From the NCBI GenBank assembly GCA_963921825.1, contig OY997594.1:43580557-43644556 (forward strand): 64,000 nt of DNA, given 5' to 3'. Under the pieces are notes generated by a model, which was given only the letters and a program-made list of their open reading frames with translations, was not told the origin of the DNA and searched no databases. Of this stretch, positions 12,089-23,876 are shown piece after piece (positions within the stretch are counted from its first letter, which is position 1; each line of letters starts with the position of its first letter). Source of the stretch: Erodium maritimum (taxonomy: Eukaryota; Streptophyta; Magnoliopsida; Geraniales; Geraniaceae). A program made the position numbers and the translations under genes.

Positions 12089-13351
12089 TGTTAGTCTTAG
12101 TACCCGTAGTTAAATCGTAAGCATCCAAATGTATATATCATCGTCGGAAATAAAATTAAAAAGGCTTAATATTACGTATGTGTTGGAATAATATAACAAT
12201 GTGTGTTTTGATCAATTCACGCCATGCAAATAGAACCATAGATCGAGATAGATCACATTCGATGGGTCCCTAGTCGACAAAGCTTCACTAGAAGTGACTA
12301 GTATGAAAGATGGCACTTTATGGCTTACGTTCTGTTAGTCATTGGAATTGGATTCCGGAGTCTAATCATAGATATCATGTGGGATACGATACTGGACGAC
12401 CCCCCATAAATATGTGCCATAGATCAAGTCATGAACATATTGTGTCATAGCTTGTCAGGTATCCTTAGACCAAGGAGTTTTTGTGATCGCTATGTAGTAA
12501 ACAACTGAGTTTGACCTGAGCCTAACGTTGTTTGTAACAAGGCTTCCATAACGGCTATGATTGGCTTGGGGATCGACTACATGAGTGACACGAAGGATGG
12601 CTAAGGAATTTATCTATCATACAACGATATGAGAAAGATATCGGTCCTTGACCGCTTGATCGAGAGTGACTGAAAGAATAGCATGGCCATACACATGATT
12701 CTAGGTATCATATATTCAGTCATCTCACATATCAAGGAACAGTGATTGAGAATACTAAGGATGACGACTATATGACTTATCTCAATCATGATATCGGTGA
12801 TAAAGGAGTGAAATAGACGATAGAAAGGTTAGAATCGACAAGGTCGATTCATTATGCAGTCTCAGGCAATACTAAAGTCTCGTTAGTTGCCACTTATATA
12901 AGATCAAGTAAAATGGGATTTTACGTTGATCTATCGACTTGCATAAACCTATGGGTCACACCGGAGGATGAAACTCATTAACACATTTATGGAGAATGAC
13001 CAAACGGGAAGTTGTCTCGGGACATGACCAAAACTGGGTTTTGAGTCACGTATCCGTAAGGAATTAGGAATTTACGGATCGAGATAAGACTTGGAGTCTT
13101 GAGAATGATCTCGTTGGATAATGTTGGACATATTAGGGATGGAAAGCGTGGAGGCGATGAGCTCGTCATGGGACCTCGTTGGGAATGGCCGCGTGCCATC
13201 TCCCACGAGACCCATGGGCTGCCCATGCCACCAAAAATCCCATGGTGCTAATTAATTAGCCCTTGATTAATAAGTTCTAATTAATCAAGACTTGATTAAA
13301 ATGTTGGTGATTCACCACCAACTCCCATAATGTCTACACCATGCTTGCACC
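12089..13351 (+). repeat. Old Copia 3' LTR, first part
   Basis: It begins TGTTAGTC right after the purine tract and matches the first three quarters of the 1688-bp LTR with many differences. It breaks at CTTGCACC (13344-13351), which is repeated at 19991-19998, and resumes there. Confidence 0.92.
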
Positions 13352-14097
13352 CAGTGTTCTAAAAATCGCGCCCAGACGCCGCCTAGGTGCCTGCCTGGGC
13401 GCCATTTTCATGATTGCCGACCCGACTTCATGTAGTCGGGCGACCCAAGTCGTTTGATCCGACTTTAAAAAATTAGTCAGACGATAAGTCGCGGGTGAAA
13501 ATTTTACTAATTCTGAGCTCATAAGGCCCGGAAATAGTAAAAGCCCATGAAAGAACTGTGTCTTTACTGACATGTAACGAGTCAGTTGCTGTTAATTTTA
13601 TACAGTGACAAAAATTTATACCCTTACTTAGCTGGTGTGGGATTTGCATTTAAGTTCAAATCCTCTCTCATTTTGTGTCCATGTCATCAAGTAAGGCTGA
13701 GACAGATACTTTTAAAATTATACTATGAGATTGAGATCCAAAAAACGAAAGAACACTACTTTTCGTTAACACCATATTTCTCTTATTATTAATTTATATG
13801 AGAAAATTGAATAACTAATTAACTATGAGAATAACATAGAGTACTATCTAACCTAATAATCTGCCTTTTTTCATGCATATTAATAAATGGTAAAAATATG
13901 TCCTTTGGTCCGGTTAGGTCTCAGAGGTAAAGTTCCGCCGCCAGTAGGTGTCGTGTGGAGGAAGGTATCGGCCTAAGTCCGATTGTGTGTGGTTCTCTGC
14001 GGTTCTGTGCTCTGATACTGGTAGGGTGTGATCTGGAGAGAAGAAGGAGTGGTGTTGTAGTATTCTCTTGTGGCTGGTTTTGATCAAGTTGTGTCGG

Positions 14098-15402
14098 ATG
14101 GACGAGCTTCAGAAGAGGTTGAAGGGGGTGGTGATAGACAGTGACGATGAAGAGGATCCGGTGATTCCGGAAGAAGTGCTGAATATGGAGGATGAAAAGT
14201 ACAAAATAGGGCTGGCGGTGAAGCTGTTTACAGGGAGGAAATACAAAGATGAGATCTTTCGTACTGTGATGAAAAACGCGTGGAACACCAAAGAGGCGCT
14301 GACCCAAACCCTAGCCCCGGACGTAACAGGTTTCTTCTTCAAGACGGAGAGGGAAAGGAGGAAGGTGTTGGCGATGGCACCTTGGCATTTTAATAAGGCC
14401 CTCGTCGCCATGGAGAAATTCTCCCCGGCGGTGAAAGTTTCGGACTTGAAATTTGATTCCACAGCATTGTGGATTCAAGCGTCTAACTTACCTTTCAATG
14501 CCCTGACTGGAGTTGTGGCGGAGGTGATCGAAAACAGGGTAGGTGAGTACATTGAAGCAGAGCTGAATGATGAGGGTAGAGTACCAGAGGATTTTCTGAG
14601 GATACGGGTCAGATGGGCGTTAGGAAGGCCGTTGAGGAACACGACCAGAATCACACTTGGTCGGAATGCGGAAGCGATAATCGTTAGGCTTCAGTATGAA
14701 CGCCTGCCTGAATTTTGCTACAAGAGTGGACGATTGGGACACACGGAAAAGGACTGTGAGGAGGACCCACAGAAGCCGAAGATTATGGGTAAATTTGGAC
14801 CCCATATGAGGGTGGAGGCGCCTAACCCAACGGGGGGTTCAAGGAATGGAGTTGGGGATAGGCCTCGCGAGGAGGAAGAACTAGGGAGGAAAGGTGGAAC
14901 AAACTCGCTGGTTCCTATGATAGTGGACAGCAGAGCGAACCTGGTGACAGATAGACGCTTGATGTGGGGGGATAAGGCGGGGAAACATGGGACGTTGGTT
15001 GTTGGAGAAAGGAAGATGAAGGACGGAAGGGATGAGGAGAAAGGTGGGAAACAAGGTCCATAGGAAAGTCATGGGGAAGTGTCTGTGAAACAAGTTATGA
15101 GCCATTTAAAGGACTCGTTGGATACAGCAAAGGGTAGAGGTCCACCAATGAACAATATGGAGATGGAGGGCAAACAGAAAACGAAGTTAAAATCTTGCAA
15201 AATTGTTCGGAGGGTGGAGGTGGGGGATGAGACAAGACCGGATGGGGGTGGAGTAGAAAAGGGGTTGAAATTGGGGAAGAGAAGGCTGAATGAGAGTGCT
15301 GTCGATCTGAATCTGGAGCCTAGTAATATAATTCCTGCTCCTCAAGAGGACGGGACAGACGAATTGGCGAGGGTTGCGAAGCAACCCCGCCAGTCCCAAT
15401 GA
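14098..15402 (+). pseudogene. LINE ORF1 (DUF4283 and zinc-knuckle RNA-binding protein), one stop
   Basis: The ORF starts MDELQKRLKGVVIDSDDEED; an ATG ten codons upstream is also open but less typical. Residues about 35-180 resemble the DUF4283 RNA-binding domain of plant LINE ORF1 (for example KALVAMEKFSP, then LWIQASNLPFN). The zinc knuckle near residues 203-216 reads C-Y-K-S then G-H and C, so the second metal-binding Cys is Ser. A TAG at 15061-15063 interrupts the frame, which then continues in phase to a TGA at 15400-15402. That final stop overlaps the ORF2 start as ATGA, suggesting the original ORF2 was made by reinitiation. The protein coats LINE RNA. Confidence 0.85.
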
Positions 15403-18400
15403 ATGCCTTTGCTTGGAACTGTCGAGGGCTTAGGAACCCTGGGGCGGAACAGTTCCTTATAGAGTACATTACTCAAAAGAAGCCCGACTTTGTCTTTTTA
15501 AGTGAGACGAAAGTTGAAGAAAAAGTGATTCAACGTGTACGAAGAATTGTGCGTTTTGAAGGTGCCTTCGTAGTAAACCCGAGAGGAGCAAGTGGAGGGG
15601 TAGCAATGTTGTGGAGAAATAAGGACGATGGTGTGCTACAAACGTAAGGAAAGGATTACGTGGACATGTCCTTCACTACAAGGGATGGCCACGTCATCCG
15701 AGTGACCGGTATGTACGGGGAACCGATCAGAGATTTGAGATTCAAAACATGGGGTATTTTGCGGATGCTTGCACAACGCAATGATGGACGCCCATGGTTA
15801 GTATTCGAGGACCTTAACAATGTCATGGGTGCAGATGATCAGAGGGGCGGACAGCCGTACCCAACCAATTTGATCACGGGTTTCAAGGAGGCGGTGGAGG
15901 ATTGTGGGCTAAGGGATCTCCATATTGAGGGGTACCGGTTCACTTGGGAGAAAGGACGTCATAGACATGATGGAATGGAGTCCCAGCTGGACCGTGCGCT
16001 GGTGAATAAAGAATGGATGGCACTTTTCCCTGACTCGAGATTGGTGCATGGGGGACATTCATCATCCGATCATGTGCCAATCCTTGTATTCGGGGTCAAA
16101 GAGCAATTCATGAGGCGAAGGCGACACTTTAAGTTCGAACAGTGTTGGAGTAGGGATGAAGAGTATGCAGAGATCATTCAAGGGGTGTGGCAGATGAACT
16201 CCCATTTATCAATTGTACAACGAAATTTGAAGGTGGCAGAGGCGTTGGCAGGTTGGGCAAGAAAACAGCATCGTGGGCTGGAGACGGAGATAAGGGATGT
16301 GCAGAAACAATTGAACGAGGTACTACTGCAGCGGGATGTTAATCAGGGCAGCCGAATCCAATGCCTGCGAAGTAGGATGAATGAGCTCCTAGTGCGAAAG
16401 AATCTGGTGTGGAAACAGAGGGCCAAACAGTTTTGGCTCAAGGGGGGAGATATGAACTCGAAATACTTTTTTGCAAAAGCGTCGACCAGGAGACATAGAA
16501 GGGTCATTCGTAAGTTGAAGAAGGGGGATGGAGAGTGGGTCTCGTGGTAGAATGGGTTGGAGGAGGAGATCACTAACCATTTTAATTTATTATTTGTTGT
16601 AGAACCAGAGAATGAAGACTCGGTGAGTCAATTAATAACAAAGCAAATTACGGACGACGATAATGCGATGCTTCTCAGGCCGGTTACAAGGAGTGAAGTC
16701 CGGACATCGATATTTAGCATGGATCCCTTAAAGTCCCCAGGACTGGATGGGTTTAACCCGGGTTATTATCAGAAGTATTGGGGTATCGTGGGAGAGGGAG
16801 TAATCAAAATGGTACAAGAGGCTTTTCAGGAGAGAAAGTTACCGGAGGAATTAAATGACACGAACCTTGTGTTAGTTCCGAAGGGGCAGAGACCAGAGCA
16901 AGTAGGCGAATTTAGGCCGATTGCTCTGTGTAATGTGCTCTATAAGGTTATAACCAAGATCATGGTGAATAGACTGAAGCGAGTGATGCACAAGGTAATC
17001 TCTGAAGCTCAGAGTGCTTTCTTGTCAGGAAGGTTGATCGCCGACAATATAATCATTTCGGGAGAGACTCTGCATCATCTCCGACAAAGGAAGACTGGGA
17101 GTACAGGGTTGATGGAAATGAAGTTAGATATGAGCAAAGCGTATGATCGCATCGAATGGAGCTACTTGGAGCGAGTGTTGAATCATATGGGCTTCCACCT
17201 GATGTGGTCTGAATTTATGATGTCCTGTGTACGGACGGCGCGGTTGTGGGTTGATGTGGAGGGCCGGAGACTGGGTCCGCTGAGAACGGAGAGGGGAATC
17301 AGACAGTGGGACCCTTTGTCCTCCTATCTATTTATAATTTGTGCGTAGGGGCTCTCACGTTTGATATATAAAAGTGAAAGGGAGGGCTGAATACATGGGT
17401 GCAAGGTGGCAAGAGTAGCCCCGGCTATCTCACACTTGTTTTTTGCCGATGACAATGTTCTGTTTTCAACAGCATCTGCAAGTGAAGCACTAGCATGGAA
17501 GGAAGTTTTGGGGTCCTATGAGAGGGCGTCGGGTCAGAAAATTAACCTGGATAAATCATCTGTGATGTTTAGCCCGAACACCTCTCTAAATGTGTGAAGC
17601 GAAGTCAGAAGTATTTTGGGTATGCGAGAAGTGGAGGATCAAGGTTTATACTTAAGCTTACCTTCGTCAATCAGCCGCAGTAAGCATGCGAGTTTTACCT
17701 TTATAAGGGATAGGGTTGTGAGAAGATTGCAGGGATGGGATGAGCTGTTATTGAGCAAGGCAGGGAAGGAAGTGTTGTTAAAGGCGGTGATTCAGGCACT
17801 CCCTACTTTAACAATGAGTGTTTACAAAATCCCAACGGGATTGATACAGGAGATTGAAGTAATAATGAACAGATATTGGTGGAGCCACGATGTGAAAAAA
17901 GGGACAGGGATAAAATGGAAGAGCTGGAGTAAGATGTGTGCCCATCGATCGACAGGGGGTTTAGGGTTTAAGTTCTTGGAGGATTTTAATGTAGCGTTGT
18001 TGGCTAAACAAGGATGGAGACTGGTGCAGAAACCGTCCAGTTTGGTAGCAAAGGTGATGAAGGCCAAGTACTACCCAAATTGTGATTTTATAGATGCCAC
18101 TGAAAAACAGGGGAATAGTTACATTTGGAGAAGCATTTTGGCCGGTCAACAGATCGTCAAGGAGGGGGTGCGTCGAAGGATAGGGAACGGGGAGAATACG
18201 TTGATTATGGGGCACCCTTGGCTGCCAGCAAAAAGAGGAAGGGTTAATCCCATGATCGGGATTGATCATGATCTGCAGGTGTCGCAGTTAATGGTACAAG
18301 GCGCGCTCCGGTGGGACAGAGGAAAGATCCAATCCTTGTTTAGTCAGGACACTGCAGAGTTGATAATGCCGATCTCGCTATCTCGGCTCCCTAGGGAGTA

Positions 18401-19451
18401 CAGGTGGTACTGGTGGGGGTCGAGGAGTAGAGACTACAAGGTTTGGGAGGCTTATAGAAGTATACAAAGAGCGAAGGGACGTTGGGCAGAGTCACCAAGG
18501 GCAGATTTTTGGAAGGCGTTCTGGAGTGTTGATGTTCCGTCAAAGGTAAAACACATGGGTTGGAGGGCTCTTACGGGCTCCTTACCAACCAATGACAATC
18601 TGAGGCGGCGGTACATCCATGTGGAGGCGAGATGTAGCCGGCGGGCTGGTGGAAACAGAGCACCATGTTTTATTTGATTGTGCAGAACATGCGGAGGTAT
18701 GGACCAAGCTGAGGGTGGTGCCGCCGACTGGGGACGACGACCTCGTGGAGTGGTTGTCGAAGTTCTAAGGAAGAAGGATGAGGAGCTGACCGAATTGACT
18801 CTGTTATTGTGGTGGGAGTTTTGGAAGCTGAGGAACCTGCGAGTGTGGAAGCATTAGAACCGTCCTTCGTCGGAGGCTTGGTATAGAGCCACTAGTTTAC
18901 GCCAAGATTGGAAGGAAGCTCATAAAGAATCGGTCATGGTGACTAATGGAGGTGCTCAGGAGGTTCAGTGGACTGCTCCAAGTCCGGGGGAGGTCAAGGT
19001 AAACGTGGATGGGGCCATTCTGAACCCACGGTTGGCAGGAGGGGGTATGATCTGCAGGGATGACAATGGAATCTTGAAAGCGGCGCAATGTGTGCTTCAT
19101 GAGGATTGTACGAGTCCGGAGTTAGCGGAGTTACTAACTATCCGGGAAGCTCTGGATTGGATCAGACGGAATGGTTGGCAAACATGATGCTTGGAGTCTG
19201 ATTGCCTGACAGTGGTGCAATATATAAATGGGGAGTCGGACCTGATGACCCCGTTCGGGCTTCTCATACAAGACTGTAAGGAAATTTTAGCTTCGCTAAG
19301 GGATGTTCGAGTGCAATTCGTAAGGCGTTCAGCGAATAGTGTGGCTCACCTCTTAGCTAGAAATGCGTTGGTATGGATATCTTATGATTGGAACTCTGAT
19401 TTAGTTCCAGATGTAATTCGTTCTGCCCTTGCGGGTGATTTGATTCAATAA
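15399..19451 (+). pseudogene. LINE ORF2 (endonuclease, reverse transcriptase, RNase H), broken
   Basis: It begins MNAFAWNCRGLRNPGAEQF, the start of an exonuclease-endonuclease-phosphatase domain, which continues past a stop at 15645 (LDRALVNKEW, then SSDHVPILV). After a stop at 16548 comes the reverse transcriptase (DGFNPGYYQKYW; LDMSKAYDRIEW; catalytic FADD near 17446), with stops at 17346, 17388 and 17595. A zf-RVT domain follows, reached through frameshifts near 18630 and 18765. The RNase H domain (VNVDGA near 18999, a central Glu, ESD after a stop at 19185) ends at 19451. All blocks except the short zf-RVT stretch stay in one phase, so decay is modest. Confidence 0.9.
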
Positions 19452-19990
19452 AACCATACCAGTTTACTAAAAAAAACCCTGATAACTAATTAATTTCATT
19501 CTTTTCAATTTTATCTCACAGTTAAATCTGAAAAAATTGATTACACTTCACATATAATCTAATTAGTTTATTTAAAGAGAAGCATTTGGTTTTCATATCT
19601 TCCTCACTCTCTTTTCTCTCTATACAAATTTCCAAACTTTTATGTTACAACAACTCATGCTCTGGAAAAATAGAACAAATTAGACCACCATACACTGCTA
19701 CTAATGTTATTTATTTAAACTTATGTCTTATAAAAATATAAATGTAACAGATTTTTAGGTGTTTAAAATATTTGTTATTATTTTATATATAATAAAATTC
19801 ATATTTTGTGTATATTAATTATATATAATTGGATAAGTATGTTATATATAATAATATACCTATTGAAAAATAAAGATAAAAATAGAAAAATAAAAATATG
19901 AGTAATCCCCGATTAATCTCCGACTAGTCCCCGATTAATCCTCGAAGGCCCTAGCCGCCCGACTAGCGCCTAGCGATTTTTAGAACCTTG

Positions 19991-20411
19991 CTTGCACCAT
20001 ACTTGCCACCATACTTGTCCTATCTTCCATTAGTTTATTATGTTGATGAGATTAATTGATATATGTCATTTTAGTCAACATAATAAACACAACACACGAA
20101 TGGAAGAGCAAGATCAACTCCCACTCTCCTCAATTTCGGCCAACACTCAATTTCTCCTCTATTTTGTGTTCTTGCGTCCTTTAAGATTAGAAATACGTAG
20201 CTTTGATTCCTTGTAGGATACGTAGTCGTCTTGGACACTCAAGCCAAATCATTTTTTACCCGATGTTCTTGTTTTGGTAAGAAATTGTGTTGAATTTTTG
20301 TCTTGTGATTTTAATCTTTGGTAGTTTGTTCATGGCTTACATGGTCTTTTGGTTTCAATTGTTATTCTACAGCAAGTTGGTTCATCTCATACCCTACCTC
20401 GAGACCCAACA
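19991..20411 (+). repeat. Old Copia 3' LTR, last part
   Basis: It resumes after the hAT insertion and ends CTCGAGACCCAACA. The two parts add to about 1676 bases after removing the duplicated octamer, close to the 1688 of the young LTRs. It contains several small differences and deletions typical of age. Confidence 0.92.
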
Positions 20412-21099
20412 CAATCCCCCATGGATCGTCAATATTATGATCTTAGATGGTAGTTTTTGCTCCAAAAATGAAGATGAAGCAAAGGAAAGTAGAGAGACAA
20501 AAATAAATGTTGTTGAAAATTATCTTTGTAAAGATTCATACACGAGCTGGGTGGATGAGGAAGGGGAAGCTGCTGACAAGCTCAATCCGGTGCATACAGG
20601 ATAAGCGGACGCGAGTGTTATCGGCTATATCAATCGTTGGATCTCACTAACATAGATCAGACGATTGAATTTGGAAGTCAATAAACAGTTGATATTTGAT
20701 CTCTACATCTGATGGTTGAGGCACACGGGCACACGGTCTTATCGTGGGATGTTTTTGCACCATATCATGCTAGAGGATAAGTTTTCCACGTGGCATGCTC
20801 AGAGCGCACCACGTGGTTCCCTCTGCTCTAACTTTTTCTGCTTTTAAATTTATGTTTCTTTTTCTCATTCCCGGCTTGTTTGTGCTGCGATCAACTCTTG
20901 CGCCAATATTTTTATTTTCTCGAAGCCTACAAAACAAGACCAATGATGAATATTTTTGGTACATTTGAAAAACATCGAATGTGAACAAGGCTTTAAGCAT
21001 GTATTAAAATAATGTTAAAAATACAAAAAGAATTACAGACTAGGTAAAAAGATATGGAAAAATAGTCCAATTAAGTAGATTAAAACTTACACTCGTCAC
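20412..21099. other. Unassigned segment with two G-boxes
   Basis: This is sequence between the old Copia LTR and a LINE relic. The first 190 bases continue an open frame out of the LTR (a hydrophilic tail ending at 20604) that I do not recognise; it may be a fragment of a broken host gene. No other coding signal is visible. The G-box pair is listed separately. Confidence 0.4.
20786..20816. promoter_or_regulatory. Paired G-box motifs
   Basis: CCACGTGG occurs twice, at 20786-20793 and 20809-20816, 23 bases apart. G-boxes bind plant bZIP and bHLH factors. No gene is seen directly downstream, so this may be a relic promoter or coincidence. Confidence 0.4.
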
Positions 21100-23700
21100 C
21101 TATGTAGGAGGTTTGTCCAGATGTTCCCAACCGAAAAGTCCCAGCCCATTATTTAGCAAGATTGGGCCAAGCTTTGTAGACCTACGTCTATGGGAGGGAT
21201 GACCTTTCGAGACCTCCAAAATTCCAATTCAGCATCGCTAGGGAAACAGGCGTGGAATCTGATCACTGACTAGAGGTCTCTTGTGGCTCGACTGGTCAAA
21301 GCCTGAAACTACCCCCAGTGGTACTTTCAGACAGCGTTACATGGCATGATACCCAATCCATCAGTATCTTGGGGATGGGATGGTTACCCTCATATTAGGA
21401 GCGCCTTTGTTACATATGACATATCCTTATGTTCACACTGAATCCTAGACTTTGATTAAGGGGCCATAGATCCCGGCAAAGGGATGTCCCTTTGATCAAG
21501 GCCTTTTTTTTACTTCAAGGGGCCAGAAGGCTATCCTGGCTATACCTCTACCGGTGTCTAGGGCGAAGGAATCTTGGTATGACCCGAAGGGCATGTATTC
21601 CTCTCAAGGTTCTAAAAATTGCTAGGCGCTAGTCGGGCGGCTAGGGCCTTCGAGGATTAATCGGGGACTAGTCGGAGATTAATCGGGGATTAATCGGATT
21701 TTTATTTTTCTATTTTATTTTTATTTTTCAATAGATATATTATTATATATAGCATACTTATCAAATTATATATAATTAATATACACAAAATATGAATTTT
21801 ATTATATATAAAATAATAACAAATATTTTAAACACCTAAAAATCTGTTACATTTATATTTGTATAAGACATAAATTTAAATAAATAACATTAGTAGTCGT
21901 GTATGGTGGTCTAATTTGTTCTATTTTTCCAGAGCATGAGTTGTTGTAACATAAAAGTTTTGAAATTTGTATAGAGAGAAAAGAGAGTGAGGAAGATATG
22001 AAAACCAAATGTTTCCCTTAAAATAAACTAATTAGATTATATGTGAAGTGTAATCAATTTTTTCAGATATAACTGTGAGATAAAATTGAAAAGAATGAAA
22101 TTAATTAGTTATTAGGTTAGATAGTACTCTATGGTATTCTCATAATTAATTAGTTATTCAATTTTCTCATATAAATTAATAATAAGAGAAATATGGTGTT
22201 AGCGAAAAGTAGTGTTCTTTCAGTTTTTGGATCTCAATCTCATAGAGTATAATTTTAAAAGTATCTGTCTCAACCTTACTTGATGACATGGACACAAAAT
22301 GAGAGAGGATTTGAACTTAAATGCAAATCCCACATCGGCTAAGTAAGGATATAAGTTTTTTTGTTACTGTATAAAATTAACAGCAACTGACTCGTTACAT
22401 GGCAGTAAAGACACAGTTCTTTCATGGGCTTTTACTATTTCCGGGCCTTATGAGCTCATAATTAGTAAAATTTTCAGTTAAAAAGTTATAGTTTAAAATT
22501 TAATGGGCTGAGACTCATTGACTCAGTTGCCGACCCGCGACTTATCGTCCGACCCGTCCGCCTAATTTTGTAAAGTCGGATCAAACGACATAGGTCGCCC
22601 GACTACATGAAGTCGGGTCGGCAATCATGAAAATGGCGCCCAGGCGGGCGCCTAGGCGGCGTCTGGGCGCGATTTTTAGAACATTGATTCCTCTAAGGCC
22701 GACTATCGGACTCTTGGTCCCCCCGCTTTGTTCATGGTCTGGTAGATACATGTTCAACCCCATAACATATATTTCTTTTGCGGCTCCTTATTGGTAATCT
22801 ACAGGTTGCGGCCAACCTATGTAGGAGGCTTGTCCCGATGCCCCGAGCTTTCCTTATCTGCTCCTCTCATCCCGAGACCATGTACCATCTTTTTCTTCAT
22901 TTCTCGTTTGCACGGGATTGTTGGGTTCAGTTTGGGGCTATACATGTTGTCCCGATGGAGACATCTTTTTTGGATTAGTGGGGCTATTTGTTGAGGGGAA
23001 ACCCTACCCCCCTCCGAGGGTCATCGAGTTATCGTTGTGGTTGTGACAGATTTGGAAAGCACGAAATGCCTAGGTTTGGAAGGACCCTACCCTACCTTGT
23101 ATCTTGCTGATAATGATGGGGATTGAGTTGGATGCTTGGATGGAGGCCTTGGCTCGACCACCTGGTGCTCAGGCTGGTGCTAGGCCTTCGGGGGACACCG
23201 TTTGGAAACTCTCCTCGCTGGGTCATATGGTGATTAATGTCGATGGAGCAGTTTTTCGAGAGGATCACCAGTCGAGATGTGGGATTATTTGCCGCTTGGA
23301 GTAAGGAGTTTATTAATTAGTAGAATGGGACGGTGTAAGGGGTTTAGGACCCTAGCCTGATTGAGGCCTACGCGAATATCGAAGAATTGTCCCTTGCTCG
23401 GGACCTTTAGTGGGGGAAAATCATTCTCCGTAGTGATGCTAAGGGTTTCTTGGCTTCATCTCCTCTACCATATTGTCTCTGTTTCCGATAGAGGCTATTA
23501 TCTAAGATGCTCTGGTCCTACTTTCTATTATCGAGGATATCAAACTCATGTTTGTAAAAATATCAGCGAATAAATCCTATCATTAGTTAGTCAAGAAAGT
23601 TTGTTCCATGCCTGTTCCCGTGGGGTCTAAAGCACATATCCCAGATGCCTTTGTATGTATCTTTTATTTGAGAAATTAAATAAAATCTTATTTGATGCAA
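21100..23700 (+). pseudogene. Eroded LINE ORF2 C-terminal relic, split by hAT copy 2
   Basis: The left part (about 21150-21440) reads GGMTFRDLQNSNSASLGKQ, the conserved block after the RT domain of plant LINEs. After the hAT insertion, 22790-22980 reads a zf-RVT-like phrase (ANLCRRLVP, then ETMYHLFLHFSFARDCW) and 23215-23300 the start of an RNase H domain (MVINVDGAVF). Many stops and shifts occur and the RT core and ORF1 are absent. A phrase like CCTATGTAGGAGG appears in both parts (21109 and 22817), suggesting internal rearrangement. The family differs from the LINE at 13860. Confidence 0.75.
21605..22686 (-). mobile_element. hAT-like non-autonomous element, intact copy 2
   Basis: This 1082-bp element runs CAAGGTTCTAAAAATTGC to GCGATTTTTAGAACATTG with the exact 8-bp duplication ATTCCTCT (21597-21604, 22687-22694). 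It is the reverse complement of copy 1 without the LINE. One end has repeated GATTAATCGGGGACTAGTC-like motifs, the other a cluster of GGCGCC and CCTAGGCG, probably transposase-binding subterminal repeats. It has no coding capacity. It sits inside the LINE relic. Confidence 0.92.
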
Positions 23701-23876
23701 AAAATAGTTTTTTGTCATTTTTTGGCCGATCATCTTTATTCTGAGAGGTAGTGTTAGAGAAAGAATTTTGTAAATTTTAGTTAAAAATTAACGAAAACCA
23801 TTACATTTGACGGAAGTAGTTTTCAATTAATTAGCGCGGCAGTGTGTTATTTGTGAACAACTGATATTTATCATTA
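23701..23876. other. Short unassigned spacer
   Basis: AT-rich sequence between the 3' end of the LINE relic and the Harbinger element. No feature was recognised. Confidence 0.4.

Larger units (their letters stand above)
13860..19481 (+). mobile_element. LINE (L1-type) inserted in hAT copy 1
   Basis: The empty site is given by hAT copy 2, whose reverse complement reads CTAACCTAATAACTAATTAA through this point. The insertion therefore lies between about 13859 and 19482, with only ATAA shared at both sides. It has a short 5' UTR (13860-14097), ORF1, ORF2 with endonuclease, reverse transcriptase and RNase H, and a 3' end with an A-rich run (AAAAAAAA near 19470). It is close to full length but carries several stops and two frameshifts. 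Confidence 0.9.
13352..19990 (+). mobile_element. hAT-like non-autonomous element (copy 1) split by a LINE
   Basis: The ends are CAGTGTTCTAAAAATCGC on the left and the reverse complement of CAAGGTTCTAAAAATCGC on the right, flanked by the exact 8-bp duplication CTTGCACC. An 8-bp duplication with termini starting CA.(T/G)G fits the hAT superfamily. The left subterminal part is rich in CGCC/CCTAGGCG motifs, the right in GATTAATC and CGACTAGTC motifs. Without the LINE it is about 1.0 kb and has no transposase, so it depended on a relative. A second copy lies inverted at 21605-22686. Confidence 0.9.
1..20411 (+). mobile_element. Old Tork-like Copia retrotransposon (host of nest 1), 5' end outside window
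   Basis: The remains of one Copia element lie in four pieces: the 5' LTR tail (1-239), an internal part (240-2146), a second internal part (10609-12088) and a 3' LTR (12089-13351 plus 19991-20411). The pieces are homologous, in order, to the younger complete element at 2147-10608. Protein fragments of gag zinc knuckle, integrase, reverse transcriptase and RNase H can be read in broken frames. The primer site and most of gag are missing directly after the 5' LTR, so that part was deleted. The two gaps are later insertions with exact target duplications (GAATT and CTTGCACC). Its own target duplication cannot be tested because the left end is outside the window. Confidence 0.88.

Noticed and set aside
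20287..20604. A 105-residue frame as a gene
   Set aside because: It starts inside the Copia LTR and crosses its end; only the tail after 20411 could be non-transposon, and it is too short to judge.
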